A DNA stretch of 64,000 nt from the NCBI GenBank assembly GCA_937981575.1, contig CALJNR010000073.1:1-64000 (forward strand), in the 5' to 3' direction. The notes beneath the pieces were generated by a model. It had not been told where the DNA came from. It did no database searches and worked only from the letters and a program-made list of their open reading frames with translations. Every line of letters starts with the position of its first letter. Position 1 is the stretch's first letter. Shown in pieces: positions 24,521 to 34,516 of the stretch. Made by a program: the position numbers and the translations under genes. This DNA comes from an uncultured Clostridia bacterium (GTDB lineage Bacteria > Bacillota > Clostridia > Lachnospirales > Cellulosilyticaceae).

Positions 24521-27500
24521 TTATGCTTTTTTTACTGTGAAAGTAACATTTTCTCCATTGACTTTCCACTCTTTTGTAAAGCCATCAAGGCTTCCTTCTT
24601 CTACACTGTGAGCTAGAACTTCCTGAGCGATAAGCGTTCTATTTTTCATCATAATTTCAGCAATTTTTGTATTACCGCTGTAAGAAACTAATATATGATC
24701 TTGTACTTCGAAGTCAGCTTCTTTTCTCATAGTTTGTATTTTGGAGATAATTTCTCTTACAAAGCCTTCTTCTAAAAGTTCCTCTGAAAGATTCGTATCA
24801 AGAACTACTGTATAGCCTTTATCTACTGCAGATACAAAACCGCCTTTTTGAGCCGTATCAATAAGCAGATCTTCTTTTGATAGTTCAATCGTTTCACCTT
24901 GAATCACAAGTTTTAATACGCCGGCAGTATTTAATTCATCCATAGCTTTAGAACCATCAAGATTTGTAAGTTCATTTCTGATGTCATTAAGAAGCTTGCC
25001 GTATTTAGGACCGAGCGTACGCATCTGAGGCTTGAAGCTGTAAGAAATAAATTCGCTGGCATCTGTCTTGAATTCAACATTTTTGACATTTAACTCTTCA
25101 GCGATGATCTCAGTAAACTCAGAAGAAAGAACTGTTTGAGCACCTACATACATTGTGCCGATCGGCTGGCGGTTTTTGATGTTGGATTCGTTACGGCAGC
25201 TGCGGCCAAGCACAACAATCTGAAGCACTTCTTCCATAGACTTTTCAAGATTTCTATCGATCATGGCTTCATCAAAGCTTGGGAAATCACAAAGATGCAC
25301 GCTGTTTGGTGCAGAAGCATCTACTGTTTTAACGAGATTTTGATAAATCTGTTCTGCCATAAATGGAACAAATGGTGCTGAGATTTTAGCCAAGGTAACA
25401 AGTACAGTGTGAAGCGTCATATAAGCATTGATTTTATCTTGAGGCATTTCACTTTGCCAGAATCTCTCACGAGAACGGCGTACATACCAGTTAGACAGCT
25501 CATCTACGAAATCCTGCATGATACGAGAAGCTTCAAAAATGCGATAGCTTTCAAGATGTTCATCTACGTCTTTAACAAGTGTGTTAAGTTTTGATAGTAC
25601 CCATTTATCCATCATATTAAGTGAATTGTAGTCTAAAGTATATTTTGTTGGGTCGAAAGCGTCAATGTTTGCATAGAGTACATAGAAAGCATAAGTGTTC
25701 CAGAATGTACCCATGAATTTTCTTTGTGATTCACTGACATTTTCAGAGCCGAAGCGGCTTGGAAGCCATGGGGAACTTGCAGAGTAAAAATACCAACGTA
25801 CGGCATCGGCACCTTGTGCATCAAGCACAGACCAAGGATCTACAACGTTACCTTTATGCTTGCTCATTTTTTGACCCTCTTTATCGCAGACATGCCCGAG
25901 AACAATAACATTTTTATACGGAGACTTATCAAAGATAAGTGTTGAAATGGCCATTAGTGTATAGAACCATCCACGGGTTTGGTCTACAGCTTCAGAGATA
26001 AAATCAGCTGGATAATTGTCATCGAAAATCTCTTTGTTTTCAAAAGGATAGTGCCACTGAGCAAAAGGCATTGAACCGCTGTCATACCAGCAGTCAATAA
26101 CATCTTCAACTCTTGTCATGTGTTTTTGGCACTTTGGACAATTAAGATGCACGGCATCGATATAGGGTTTATGGAGCTCGATTTCATCAGGACAGTCAGG
26201 ACTCATTGATTTAAGTTCTTCGATGCTTCCAATCATATGCTTATGGCCACACTCACATTCCCAGATTGGAAGAGGTGTTCCCCAATAACGAGAACGGGAA
26301 AGCCCCCAGTCGATTACTCCTTCTAGGAAGTTGCCGAAGCGGCCTTCACCGATAGATGGAGGAAGCCAGTTAACTGTATTATTATTTTTTACCAGTGCCT
26401 GACGCACTTTAGTCATAGAAATAAACCAGGTATCTCTTGCATAGTATAAAAGAGGCGTATCACATCTCCAGCAATGCGGATAGCTGTGTTCGTAAGGTTC
26501 GGATTTGAACAGTTTATTATTTTCACCAAGCCACTTAAGGATGTGCTTATCCGCATCCTTTACAAAAATGTTCTGCCATAAGTCCACTTCTTTTGTAAAA
26601 TAGCCTTGCTCGTTTACAAGCTGAACAAATGGAAGATCATTTTCACGGCCTACCTTTGCGTCATCTTCACCAAAAGCTGGGGCAATATGGACAATACCTG
26701 TACCATCAGTAAGGGTTACATAAGTATCGGATACAACAAACCAAGCTTTTTTATCAGGTTTTACAAAATCAAAAAGAGGTTCATACTCCATGCCGCACAG
26801 TTCTTTGCCGGAATATTTTTCTAAAATGCAAGCCCCTTCACCAAGAACTGAAGCTGCTAATGATTCAGCCAAGATATACTTATTGCCTTCGAATTCGGCT
26901 TTTACATAAGTATGCTCGGGATGAACACAAAGCGCTACGTTTGATGGAAGTGTCCAAGGGGTTGTAGTCCATGCTAAAAGGTAAGTACTGTTCTCACCTT
27001 TTACTTTAAATTTTGCAACGGCAGTTGCATCTTTAATGTCTTTGTAGCCTTGAGCAACCTCGTGAGATGACAAAGAAGTCCCGCAACGCGGGCAGTAAGG
27101 AACAATCTTATGACCTTTGTAAATGAGGTCCTTGTCCCAAATTTGTTTAAGTGACCACCACACAGATTCAATATAGTTATTATGGTAAGTTACATAAGGA
27201 TCATCCATATCTACCCAGTATCCAACCCGGTCAGACATTTTCTCCCACTCGTTTTGATATTTCCAAACGCTTTCTTTGCACTTTGTAATAAAGTCTTCAA
27301 CACCGTATTTTTCGATTTCAGGTTTACCACTGATGCCAAGGAGCTTTTCAACTTCAAGTTCTACAGGAAGACCATGAGTATCCCAGCCGGCTTTTCGAAG
27401 TACTTTATAGCCTTTCATCGTTTTGTAACGTGGTATAAGGTCTTTGATAACACGGGTTAGAATATGACCTATATGGGGTTTGCCGTTTGCTGTTGGAGGG

Positions 27501-27637
27501 CCATCATAAAAGGTAAAGGTTGGCCCGTCGTTTCTGGCTTTTATAGAATCCTCAAATACATTATTTTCCTTCCAAAACTTCAGGACGTCTAATTCTCTTT
27601 CCACAAAGTTCAGGTTGGTATCTACTTTTTTGTACAT
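24521..27637 (-). CDS. ileS: isoleucyl-tRNA synthetase (long, IleRS2-like form)
   Basis: 1038 residues. Class I motifs: PHIGH in PPTANGKPHIGHILT and KMSKH in EGQKMSKHKGNVV. The editing domain (about 190-400) includes GTGIVHIAPAFGEDD. The N-terminal FTFYDGPPTANG and GWDTHGLPVELEVEK, and the length above 1000, are of the eukaryote-like IleRS2 type, common in Clostridia and often naturally less sensitive to mupirocin (family knowledge). It is preceded by a T-box leader of about 310 bases and a good promoter. Two Cys pairs (CPRCG, CPKC) in the middle may bind zinc. Confidence 0.97.
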   Translation of the reverse strand: MYKKVDTNLNFVERELDVLKFWKENNVFEDSIKARNDGPTFTFYDGPPTANGKPHIGHILTRVIKDLIPRYKTMKGYKVLRKAGWDTHGLPVELEVEKLLGISGKPEIEKYGVEDFITKCKESVWKYQNEWEKMSDRVGYWVDMDDPYVTYHNNYIESVWWSLKQIWDKDLIYKGHKIVPYCPRCGTSLSSHEVAQGYKDIKDATAVAKFKVKGENSTYLLAWTTTPWTLPSNVALCVHPEHTYVKAEFEGNKYILAESLAASVLGEGACILEKYSGKELCGMEYEPLFDFVKPDKKAWFVVSDTYVTLTDGTGIVHIAPAFGEDDAKVGRENDLPFVQLVNEQGYFTKEVDLWQNIFVKDADKHILKWLGENNKLFKSEPYEHSYPHCWRCDTPLLYYARDTWFISMTKVRQALVKNNNTVNWLPPSIGEGRFGNFLEGVIDWGLSRSRYWGTPLPIWECECGHKHMIGSIEELKSMSPDCPDEIELHKPYIDAVHLNCPKCQKHMTRVEDVIDCWYDSGSMPFAQWHYPFENKEIFDDNYPADFISEAVDQTRGWFYTLMAISTLIFDKSPYKNVIVLGHVCDKEGQKMSKHKGNVVDPWSVLDAQGADAVRWYFYSASSPWLPSRFGSENVSESQRKFMGTFWNTYAFYVLYANIDAFDPTKYTLDYNSLNMMDKWVLSKLNTLVKDVDEHLESYRIFEASRIMQDFVDELSNWYVRRSRERFWQSEMPQDKINAYMTLHTVLVTLAKISAPFVPFMAEQIYQNLVKTVDASAPNSVHLCDFPSFDEAMIDRNLEKSMEEVLQIVVLGRSCRNESNIKNRQPIGTMYVGAQTVLSSEFTEIIAEELNVKNVEFKTDASEFISYSFKPQMRTLGPKYGKLLNDIRNELTNLDGSKAMDELNTAGVLKLVIQGETIELSKEDLLIDTAQKGGFVSAVDKGYTVVLDTNLSEELLEEGFVREIISKIQTMRKEADFEVQDHILVSYSGNTKIAEIMMKNRTLIAQEVLAHSVEEGSLDGFTKEWKVNGENVTFTVKKA

Positions 27638-27949
27638 ACGTTGCCTCCTAATTTAACTAGATATAAATACAAAAAAACTCCTTCATCCAATAACAGGACG
27701 AAAGAGTATTAAATACGTAATCTTCCGCGGTACCACCTGATTTGTCTCTCCTATAGAGAAACCGCTCGTTATACCTTTCCTAATAAATAACGGTAGGATG
27801 CCGTCAGAGCCTACTGGACTTCGGTCTGCCACTCCAAGGGGATTTTTCGTATTTTCTATCGTATGGGCTTACACCAACCCCACTCGCTAAGACGCATCAA
27901 AAATAGTACTTTTCCTTTTCACTGTGTTTAGTCTATAAAATTTTATACA
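27638..27949 (-). ncRNA. T-box riboswitch leader of ileS
   Basis: The hallmark T-box sequence GGTGGTACCGCGG occurs on the minus strand (27725-27737). A terminator follows at 27671-27705 (ACTCTTTCGTCC with GGATGAAGGAGT, then a T-run), which the T-box element must displace. The upstream stem I part holds AGCGAGTGGGG and GGTGTAAGCCCA, and a likely ATC isoleucine specifier (27841-27843) in AAAATCCCCTTGGAGTGG. Uncharged tRNA-Ile would bind and favour read-through. Confidence 0.92.
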
Positions 27950-27955
27950 AATATT

Positions 27956-27984
27956 ATTATAGAATTAAATAGGTATCTTGTAAA
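27956..27984 (-). promoter_or_regulatory. sigma-A promoter of the ileS T-box transcript
   Basis: Minus strand: -35 TTTACA (27979-27984), 17 bases, -10 TATAAT (27956-27961). Start expected near 27949. Confidence 0.8.
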
Positions 27985-28050
27985 GCCTTAATTCTATAAT
28001 ATATATGTTTTTTAATTGTGAAAAAATGGAATGGTATTATTTGAACTCAA

Positions 28051-28977
28051 TTAATTTTTATTGACGATAATAATACCAATACACACGAGTAAAAGAGCAA
28101 TAAAGTGTACTGGAAGTAATAACTCGCCAGGGATGAATATACCAGTTAGCAAACTCCCTGTTATGGGAATAATAAATTTAAACATAGAAAGTTCACTGAT
28201 TGCTCGATATTGCAGAAGCGAATACCAAAGGTAAAAGGCAATGCTTGAAACGAGTGAGAGATAGATGAGTAAACCGGCGGCAAGAGGCGTGAAATGTAAA
28301 GAAAAAGGATTTCCCCCCATGAAGAGACCGGTGAAAAATAATAAAATTGCGCCAAGGAACATTTGCCAAGCAGTAAATACAAGGGAAGGAAGTTCTTCGC
28401 CGATTCTTTTGGCTATAAACATAGACAGAGCGCTTGTAAGTCCGGAAATGATCATAAATCCTTCCCCTAGGAAGGAAAAACTCAGCAGCCCGCTGCGTCC
28501 GTGATCAAGATTTATGAGAATAAGACCTCCAAAGCCGAGTAGAAGCCCAATTGCTTTTTTGAAGTTAAGTTTATCATTTTTATCTAAAAAATGAGCCAGC
28601 ACGATAGCAAGAAAAATAGAGCTTTGTCCCAAAATAGAAGCCTTGATGCCTGAAGTATTGTTAATACCTATATTAAAGAAAAAGTATTGAAGCGTTGTAT
28701 TAAATAGCCCTAGAAAAAGTATTGAACGTATATGAGCGGATTTAAGCTTAAAAAACTGGACTTGTTTAACCATTCCGAAAACGAATAAAAACACTCCTGC
28801 CAGTATAAACCTGAGGCTGATCAGTGTAATGTTATCAGCCAAGTTACTGCTTGCAATTCCCATTTCTTTGTAAATGATTTTAAGAGTGGGATATGGAGTT
28901 CCCCATAATATGCAGCATAGTAAGGCTATGGAGGTTGTGATGAAAAAAGATTGAGGAGGGGCTTGCGTTTTATTCAT
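28051..28977 (-). CDS. EamA-family (DMT superfamily) transporter
   Basis: 308 residues with about ten hydrophobic segments in two EamA repeats; CILWGTPYPTLKI in the first helix and PITGSLLTGIFIPGE in the last repeat are typical. DMT proteins export or import amino acids, nucleotides or drugs; the substrate is not predictable here. SD AAGGAGAA lies before the ATG. Single gene between the ileS promoter region and the divergent pncB. Confidence 0.88.
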   Translation of the reverse strand: MNKTQAPPQSFFITTSIALLCCILWGTPYPTLKIIYKEMGIASSNLADNITLISLRFILAGVFLFVFGMVKQVQFFKLKSAHIRSILFLGLFNTTLQYFFFNIGINNTSGIKASILGQSSIFLAIVLAHFLDKNDKLNFKKAIGLLLGFGGLILINLDHGRSGLLSFSFLGEGFMIISGLTSALSMFIAKRIGEELPSLVFTAWQMFLGAILLFFTGLFMGGNPFSLHFTPLAAGLLIYLSLVSSIAFYLWYSLLQYRAISELSMFKFIIPITGSLLTGIFIPGELLLPVHFIALLLVCIGIIIVNKN

Positions 28978-29128
28978 TTTTGTTCTCCTTGAACCTAACT
29001 GGTTTACTTAAGTCTAAAAATATTTATTAGATATCAGTTAATTGTTTACCTAATGATGACGAAATATGGTATAATAATAGTATAGTATAATACAATTGGC
29101 TTTAAGAGTCAAAGAAGGAGATGCACCA

Positions 29129-30583
29129 ATGTTTACCAGAAATTTAACATTATTAACAGATTTGTATCAGCTGACGATGATGCAAGGTTATTATGAGAAT
29201 GATGTTAATAATCATGAAGTAGTATTCGATCTTTTTTATAGAACTAATCCATCTAAAAATGGTTATGCCCTATGTGCAGGACTCGCACAGGCCATAGAAT
29301 ATATCAACAACCTGTCTTTTGCAAAAGAGGACATTGATTATCTGGAAAGCTTAGGTTTATTTAAAAAAGATTTTCTTGAGTATTTGAGAAATTTTAAGTT
29401 TACAGGAGACATTGATGCGATAGAAGAAGGAACAGTTGTTTTTCCAGGAGAAGTGCTGCTTCGGGTAAAGGCTCCGATTTTTGAAGCTCAATTTGTTGAG
29501 ACAGCGCTTTTAAATATAGTCAATCATCAAAGTCTTATTGCAACAAAGGCAGCGCGGGTTGTTAAAGCTGCTGAAGGAGATCCAGTTTTAGAATTTGGAT
29601 TAAGAAGAGCGCAGGGGCCAGACGCTGGTGTATATGGGGCAAGAGCAGCTGTTATAGGCGGCTGCAGCGCTACTTCTAATGTGCTTACAGGCAAAATGTT
29701 TGGCGTTCCTATTGCAGGAACACATGCTCATAGCTGGGTTATGAGCTTTGATGAAGAAATAGAAGCCTTTAGAGCCTATGCAAAGTTATTTCCTAACAAG
29801 TGTATATTGCTTGTTGATACCTATGATACCCTTGAATCAGGTGTACCTAATGCGATTAAAGTGTTTGATGAAATGAAAGAAGCTGGTATCACTTCTGCCG
29901 CATATGGCATACGTCTTGACAGCGGAGACCTTGCTTATTTATCTAAAAAAGCAAGACAGATGTTAGATGCAGCAGGGCATACAAAGGCAATAATCAGTGC
30001 TTCGTGTGATCTCGATGAACTGCTTATTGCAGACCTTAAAAGGCAAGGAGCTAAAATCTCTTTATGGGGAGTAGGAACAAATCTTATTACTTCATCTGAT
30101 TGTCCTTCGTTTGGAGGTATTTATAAATTATCAGCAGAGATTAGTAAAGAGGGCACAAGTATCCCAAAAATCAAAATTTCGGATAACCCAGAGAAAGTTA
30201 CTAATCCAGGCGTTAAAAAGGTTGTAAGAATATACGACAAACTATCCCATAAAATCCAGGCGGATATTATCGCGCTAGATGACGAAATCTTTGATGAAAC
30301 TAAGCCGCTTACATTGTACGAAACCCATGCCAGGTGGAAAAAGATAAAACTTAAAGCAAATACCTATGAAGCTCGGGAGCTTTTAGTTCCAGTATTTAGA
30401 GGAGGGCATCAAGTTTATGAATCACCTGCAGCTATGGCGATAAAAGAGTATGCTGCAGGTGAACTGGCTACCCTTTGGGATGAATATAAAAGGTTGATTA
30501 ATCCGCAGATCATGCCTGTCGTTTTATCCGATGGCTTATATGAACTTAAACAGAAGATGCTGGAAGACTACAAGAAGGATTAG
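29129..30583 (+). CDS. pncB: nicotinate phosphoribosyltransferase
   Basis: 484 residues from ATG 29129, chosen because GAAGGAGATG is just upstream; a TTG-started extension has none. It converts nicotinate and PRPP to nicotinate mononucleotide in NAD salvage. N-terminal LLTDLYQLTMMQGY, the catalytic His region AGTHAHSWVMSF, LVDTYDTLESGV, YGIRLDSGDLAYLS and GVGTNLITS are characteristic. Two TATAAT boxes lie near 29070 and 29086. Followed by plsC after 10 bases, with the SD in that gap. Confidence 0.96.
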   Translation: MFTRNLTLLTDLYQLTMMQGYYENDVNNHEVVFDLFYRTNPSKNGYALCAGLAQAIEYINNLSFAKEDIDYLESLGLFKKDFLEYLRNFKFTGDIDAIEEGTVVFPGEVLLRVKAPIFEAQFVETALLNIVNHQSLIATKAARVVKAAEGDPVLEFGLRRAQGPDAGVYGARAAVIGGCSATSNVLTGKMFGVPIAGTHAHSWVMSFDEEIEAFRAYAKLFPNKCILLVDTYDTLESGVPNAIKVFDEMKEAGITSAAYGIRLDSGDLAYLSKKARQMLDAAGHTKAIISASCDLDELLIADLKRQGAKISLWGVGTNLITSSDCPSFGGIYKLSAEISKEGTSIPKIKISDNPEKVTNPGVKKVVRIYDKLSHKIQADIIALDDEIFDETKPLTLYETHARWKKIKLKANTYEARELLVPVFRGGHQVYESPAAMAIKEYAAGELATLWDEYKRLINPQIMPVVLSDGLYELKQKMLEDYKKD

Positions 30584-30593
30584 AGGTGATGAT

Positions 30594-31325
30594 ATGATTG
30601 GTAATATAAAAGTTTTAAACAGCATGCTTGTGCACTACATTACAACAACAGGAAAAAGAAAAAAATATTCTTACGGTAATTCGAAATATGATAAAAGAGA
30701 AAGCAGACAGCATATTTATAAAACGCTGCAGAAATTATCACGTAGCATGCTGAAAGCTGGAGAAATTCCCGTAGAAGTACGAGGAATCGAAAATCTGCCG
30801 CAGCATGGGCCGGTTCTCTATGTTGCCAATCATAAAAGCATTTTTGATATTGTTATTCTTACAAGCATTATCGAAGATCCTTGTATATATATTGGCAAGA
30901 AGGAAGTCTCTAAAATGCCTTTGGTTGGGAAATGGTTTGATGCTCTAGGATGTATTTATATTGACCGGGAGGATATCAGACAATCTTTAAAAGCTATTAT
31001 GGAAGGCATAGGTGAACTCAAGAACGGACAATCTATTGTTTTATTTCCAGAAGGAACAAGAACCTATGCCAGGGAAATGAAAGATTTTAAGGAAGGCAGT
31101 TTTAAGCTGGCAACCAAAACAGGGGTACCCATTGTTCCTATAGCTCTTCAGGATACTTATAAAGTTTTTGAAGAGAACAAGGGTATCAGAAAAGCTAAAG
31201 CCTATGTCAATATTGGAAAAACAATTTATCAGGAAGCGTTAAGTACGGAAGAGAGAAGAAGTCTTCCGCAATATGTACAGCATATTGTAGAGGAGCTGCT
31301 TAGACAAGTTACATATACTAGTTAG
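30594..31325 (+). CDS. plsC: 1-acyl-sn-glycerol-3-phosphate acyltransferase
   Basis: 243 residues from ATG 30594; GAGGTGAT is 3 bases upstream, and an ORF extension overlaps pncB without an SD. The acyltransferase HxxxxD motif is seen in VANHKSIFDIVI, then YIDREDI, FPEGTRTYAREMKDFKEGSF and the hydrophobic VPIVPIAL. It adds the second acyl chain to lysophosphatidic acid at the membrane. The N-terminal about 55 residues before the catalytic part are basic and lack a clear membrane helix. Confidence 0.9.
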   Translation: MIGNIKVLNSMLVHYITTTGKRKKYSYGNSKYDKRESRQHIYKTLQKLSRSMLKAGEIPVEVRGIENLPQHGPVLYVANHKSIFDIVILTSIIEDPCIYIGKKEVSKMPLVGKWFDALGCIYIDREDIRQSLKAIMEGIGELKNGQSIVLFPEGTRTYAREMKDFKEGSFKLATKTGVPIVPIALQDTYKVFEENKGIRKAKAYVNIGKTIYQEALSTEERRSLPQYVQHIVEELLRQVTYTS

Positions 31326-31471
31326 TTTGGGACACAAGAAGATCAGTAATATAAAAAGAAATTACGCACCTCAAGCTTACTGTATATGCACATATATTTT
31401 ATAGGTTTACAACTATTAAGAACTGAAAGAGTATGGCAGTAACTTTTAGTATTAAGTGAGGGGGGATTAGT
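31326..31471 (+). other. short gene-free stretch before the FapA gene
   Basis: 146 bases. A TTTACA with a poor -10 (AGTATG, 18 bases on) is the best promoter-like pair. No terminator for plsC is obvious. Nothing else seen. Confidence 0.3.
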
Positions 31472-32896
31472 ATGACAGATAGCCAAGAAAACCGATTGAA
31501 TCAGGAAGAACTTAAGCCTGTTAATGAAACATTATTTGTAGAGGTATCTAAGGATAAAATGTTAGGCGTAATTTGGTTTGAGGAGCCTAAAAATGGAGGC
31601 GCAGTTTTATCCTTAAATCAGATTAAAGATGAAATTGATAGAAAAGGCATTAAAAAGGGTATAGATTTTGAACTTCTAAATCACATTGCATCTGAAAAAA
31701 AGTACAGCTATAAATATATCATTGCTAAGGGAATTCTGCCGGAAGATGGGCAGGATGGCATATTAACCTTGACATTTAGTGCAGAAGATATTAAGAGTTT
31801 TAAACCGAAACAAAATGCAGATGGTACTGTAGATTTTAAAAATCTTCATGCAGTACATAATGTGAAAAAAGGAGATATACTAGCGACTAAAACCCCGCCC
31901 GCAGATGGTAAGGAAGGCTATAATATATTCGATCAAGTCCTTAAAGCTAAAAAAGGTAAAGACGTGAGAATACCTAAAGGGAAGAATACAGAGATATCAG
32001 CAGATGGACTAAGCCTTATTGCAGCAGTAGATGGCAAATTAGAGTATGATGGGCATAATATCTATGTTAATACGGTATATACCTTAAATGGAGATCTAGA
32101 CAGCAGTATTGGAAATATTGATTTTATAGGAAGTGTTGTAATAAGCGGAAGTATCAAATCAGGGTTTACTGTAAAAGCCGAAGGCTCTGTTGAAGTTAAG
32201 GGATCAGTTGAGGATTCAGTTATTATAGCGGGAGGAGATATTTTTCTAAGCTATGGCATACAAGGGATAGAAAAAGGGAAATTAATCTCTGGGGGAAATG
32301 TGGTTGCAAAGTTTATACAAAATGCTACAGTGGAAGCAAAAAAAGATGTCATTACTGAAGCTATCATACATTCTAATGTTTCAGCGGGAAATATGATTAG
32401 AGTAGAAAGCGGAAAAGGGACTATTGTAGGAGGTAGTGTTGCAGCCACCCATATGATTTTGGCTAAAAGCATCGGATCTCCTATGGGAACTGCTACGACG
32501 GTTCAAATAGGCATATTACCAAGCATCTATCAAAAGCATAAACAAATTGAGGCTGAGCTGCACCTTAAGCAGGAGACCTTAGATAAAGTAGAACAAAGTA
32601 TCAAGTTTTTATTTACTAAGGCAAGGGAGACGAAACTGGATGCGCAGAAACAAATGATGCTGCACAAGCTTAACGATTCGAGAACACCGCTTATAGAAGA
32701 AATAGGTGTATTAAAAAGTGAATTTAATGAGCTCTCTGAAGTTTTAAGAGAGGCCCAAGATGGGATTATCAAGGCGATGGATACGGTGTATCCAGGGGTT
32801 AAGCTTATTATTGGCAATTCTATTAAGTATGTAGATGATACACAGGTAAGGTGTACTATCAGAAAAGTAGATGGAGATATATTTATTGGTTTATAA
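31472..32896 (+). CDS. FapA family / DUF342 polymer-forming protein
   Basis: 474 residues, SD GAGGGGGGATT. The N-terminal half has KGDILATKTPPADGKEGYNIFD, the typical DUF342 signature. The middle consists of repeated beta turns rich in Gly/Val (GDLDSSIGNIDFIGSVVISG through GSVAATHMILAKSIGS), a right-handed beta-helix like bactofilin. A C-terminal coiled coil (about 355-440) and a short beta end follow. Family members bind surfaces or polymers and affect envelope shape or motility in some bacteria, but no firm role is known. It is followed by a bidirectional terminator. Confidence 0.85.
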   Translation: MTDSQENRLNQEELKPVNETLFVEVSKDKMLGVIWFEEPKNGGAVLSLNQIKDEIDRKGIKKGIDFELLNHIASEKKYSYKYIIAKGILPEDGQDGILTLTFSAEDIKSFKPKQNADGTVDFKNLHAVHNVKKGDILATKTPPADGKEGYNIFDQVLKAKKGKDVRIPKGKNTEISADGLSLIAAVDGKLEYDGHNIYVNTVYTLNGDLDSSIGNIDFIGSVVISGSIKSGFTVKAEGSVEVKGSVEDSVIIAGGDIFLSYGIQGIEKGKLISGGNVVAKFIQNATVEAKKDVITEAIIHSNVSAGNMIRVESGKGTIVGGSVAATHMILAKSIGSPMGTATTVQIGILPSIYQKHKQIEAELHLKQETLDKVEQSIKFLFTKARETKLDAQKQMMLHKLNDSRTPLIEEIGVLKSEFNELSEVLREAQDGIIKAMDTVYPGVKLIIGNSIKYVDDTQVRCTIRKVDGDIFIGL

Positions 32897-32904
32897 AATG
32901 GTAT

Positions 32905-32938
32905 AAAAAAGACAGATCTTTTGGATCTGTCTTTTTTA
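32905..32938. terminator. bidirectional terminator overlapping the cls stop codon
   Basis: AAAAAAGACAGATC pairs with GATCTGTCTTTTTT. The minus-strand stop codon of cls (32936-32938) is within the A/T arm. It ends both convergent genes. Confidence 0.9.
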
Positions 32939-34393
32939 TAAGATTGGAGAAAGGAGCCGGGCTATAGATTCTTTAATCTTAATGATGAGATTCCTGTTTT
33001 TGTAGATTTCAGGGGTAACTTCCTTACAATCTAAAATATCTTCAAGGAATATGCGGGAAAGCTTTTTCGTAATGGTTTCGTTATAAATAAAAGCATTAAT
33101 CTCAAAGTTTAGTTTGAAACTGCGAATGTCACAGTTGGCTGTACCCACAGAACAAATGGTATCATCTATCACAATGGTTTTAGCGTGCAAAAAGCCCTTT
33201 TCGTAAGTATAACATTTTGCCCCGCAATCAAGTATTTCTCCTATGTGCGCATAAGTTGCCCAATAAACAAAGATATGATCTGGCTTATTAGGAATCATGA
33301 CACGAACATCTATACCGGAAAGGGCAGCAAGTTTAAGTGCCGTTAAGACCACTTCATCAGGTACAAAGTAAGGGGTCTGGATATAAATATATCTTTTGGC
33401 TGTATAAATCATTTTTATGAAGCCGTCTCTTATACCCTGTTGTTTGGAATCAGGACCACTAGATACAATCTGCATACCTACATTGCCAGGGGCACTGTTT
33501 GTCTCAATAGGAATATATTTATCAAGAAGAAGATCTTCGCTGGTTGCAAATCTTCGGTCAAGCAAAAATTGAAGGTTAATCAGCCTGACAGCACTCCCGG
33601 TTATTTTGAGATGAGTATCCCGCCAATAGCCTAATTTTTTATTAAGGCCAATGTATTCTTCGCCAATATTAAATCCTCCTAGATAGCCTACTAGACCATC
33701 AATCACGCATATTTTGCGATGATTTCTATAGTTGGCTCGGAATTTGATAAAGGGAATAAAGGATGGGAAAAAGCAAGCTGTTTTGACACCTGCTTCTGCG
33801 AGTTCATGAAAAAACTTAGATGGAATACCAAAACAACCCATATCATCATAGAGCAAAAAGACTTCAATCCCTTCTTTGGCCTTGGCGACAAGGAGATCTT
33901 TAAGCGCTTTCCCTAATTCATCATTTTTTATAATATAATATTCAATATGAATATACCGTTTAGCTTTTTTGATGTTCTCAAACATCACATTAAAAAGTTC
34001 TTTGCCATCAATAATAATATCCACTGTGTTATCTTCAGTATATAATGAATCGTGAGCGTTAAGATGAAGACTTATAAGGCTTTCATAAGCATTAATGAGA
34101 GGGTTATCGTATTCGTTAAAGTGCTGCCAAAGGGAAGTCTGCTGCCTATGGGCTACGGCTAAAAAGCGATCCTCCTCTTCTTTTTTTATAAAAGTTTTTC
34201 TTTTTCGAAGATCTTGTCCGAACATAAGATATAAAATAAACCCTACAAATGGAATAAACAGCATGAGCATGATCCAGGCCCATGTGGTTGTAGGATTTTT
34301 GCGGGTAAAAAATATAACTGATATAACAAGCAGAATGTTAATATATAAGAACATGTCAAGCCAAGTAAAACCAATAAGCAAACTATGTATCAT
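32936..34393 (-). CDS. cls: cardiolipin synthase (phospholipase D family)
   Basis: 485 residues with SD GAGGTGATC. Two N-terminal membrane segments (about 8-60) precede two HKD motifs, HRKICVID near 224 (HxKx4D) and HAKTIVIDD near 402. It joins two phosphatidylglycerols to form cardiolipin at the membrane. Length and order match Cls of Bacillus type. The stop codon is embedded in the terminator shared with the FapA gene. Confidence 0.95.
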   Translation of the reverse strand: MIHSLLIGFTWLDMFLYINILLVISVIFFTRKNPTTTWAWIMLMLFIPFVGFILYLMFGQDLRKRKTFIKKEEEDRFLAVAHRQQTSLWQHFNEYDNPLINAYESLISLHLNAHDSLYTEDNTVDIIIDGKELFNVMFENIKKAKRYIHIEYYIIKNDELGKALKDLLVAKAKEGIEVFLLYDDMGCFGIPSKFFHELAEAGVKTACFFPSFIPFIKFRANYRNHRKICVIDGLVGYLGGFNIGEEYIGLNKKLGYWRDTHLKITGSAVRLINLQFLLDRRFATSEDLLLDKYIPIETNSAPGNVGMQIVSSGPDSKQQGIRDGFIKMIYTAKRYIYIQTPYFVPDEVVLTALKLAALSGIDVRVMIPNKPDHIFVYWATYAHIGEILDCGAKCYTYEKGFLHAKTIVIDDTICSVGTANCDIRSFKLNFEINAFIYNETITKKLSRIFLEDILDCKEVTPEIYKNRNLIIKIKESIARLLSPIL

Positions 34394-34516
34394 TTTTGAT
34401 CACCTCTATAATAGTATTATACTATGTAATAAAAATTATTATCAACATTGTGTTCTAAGTTTTGGTATGATATACTAATCTAAGCTTAACTAAAAGTTCT
34501 AAAGGAGGTATAAAAT

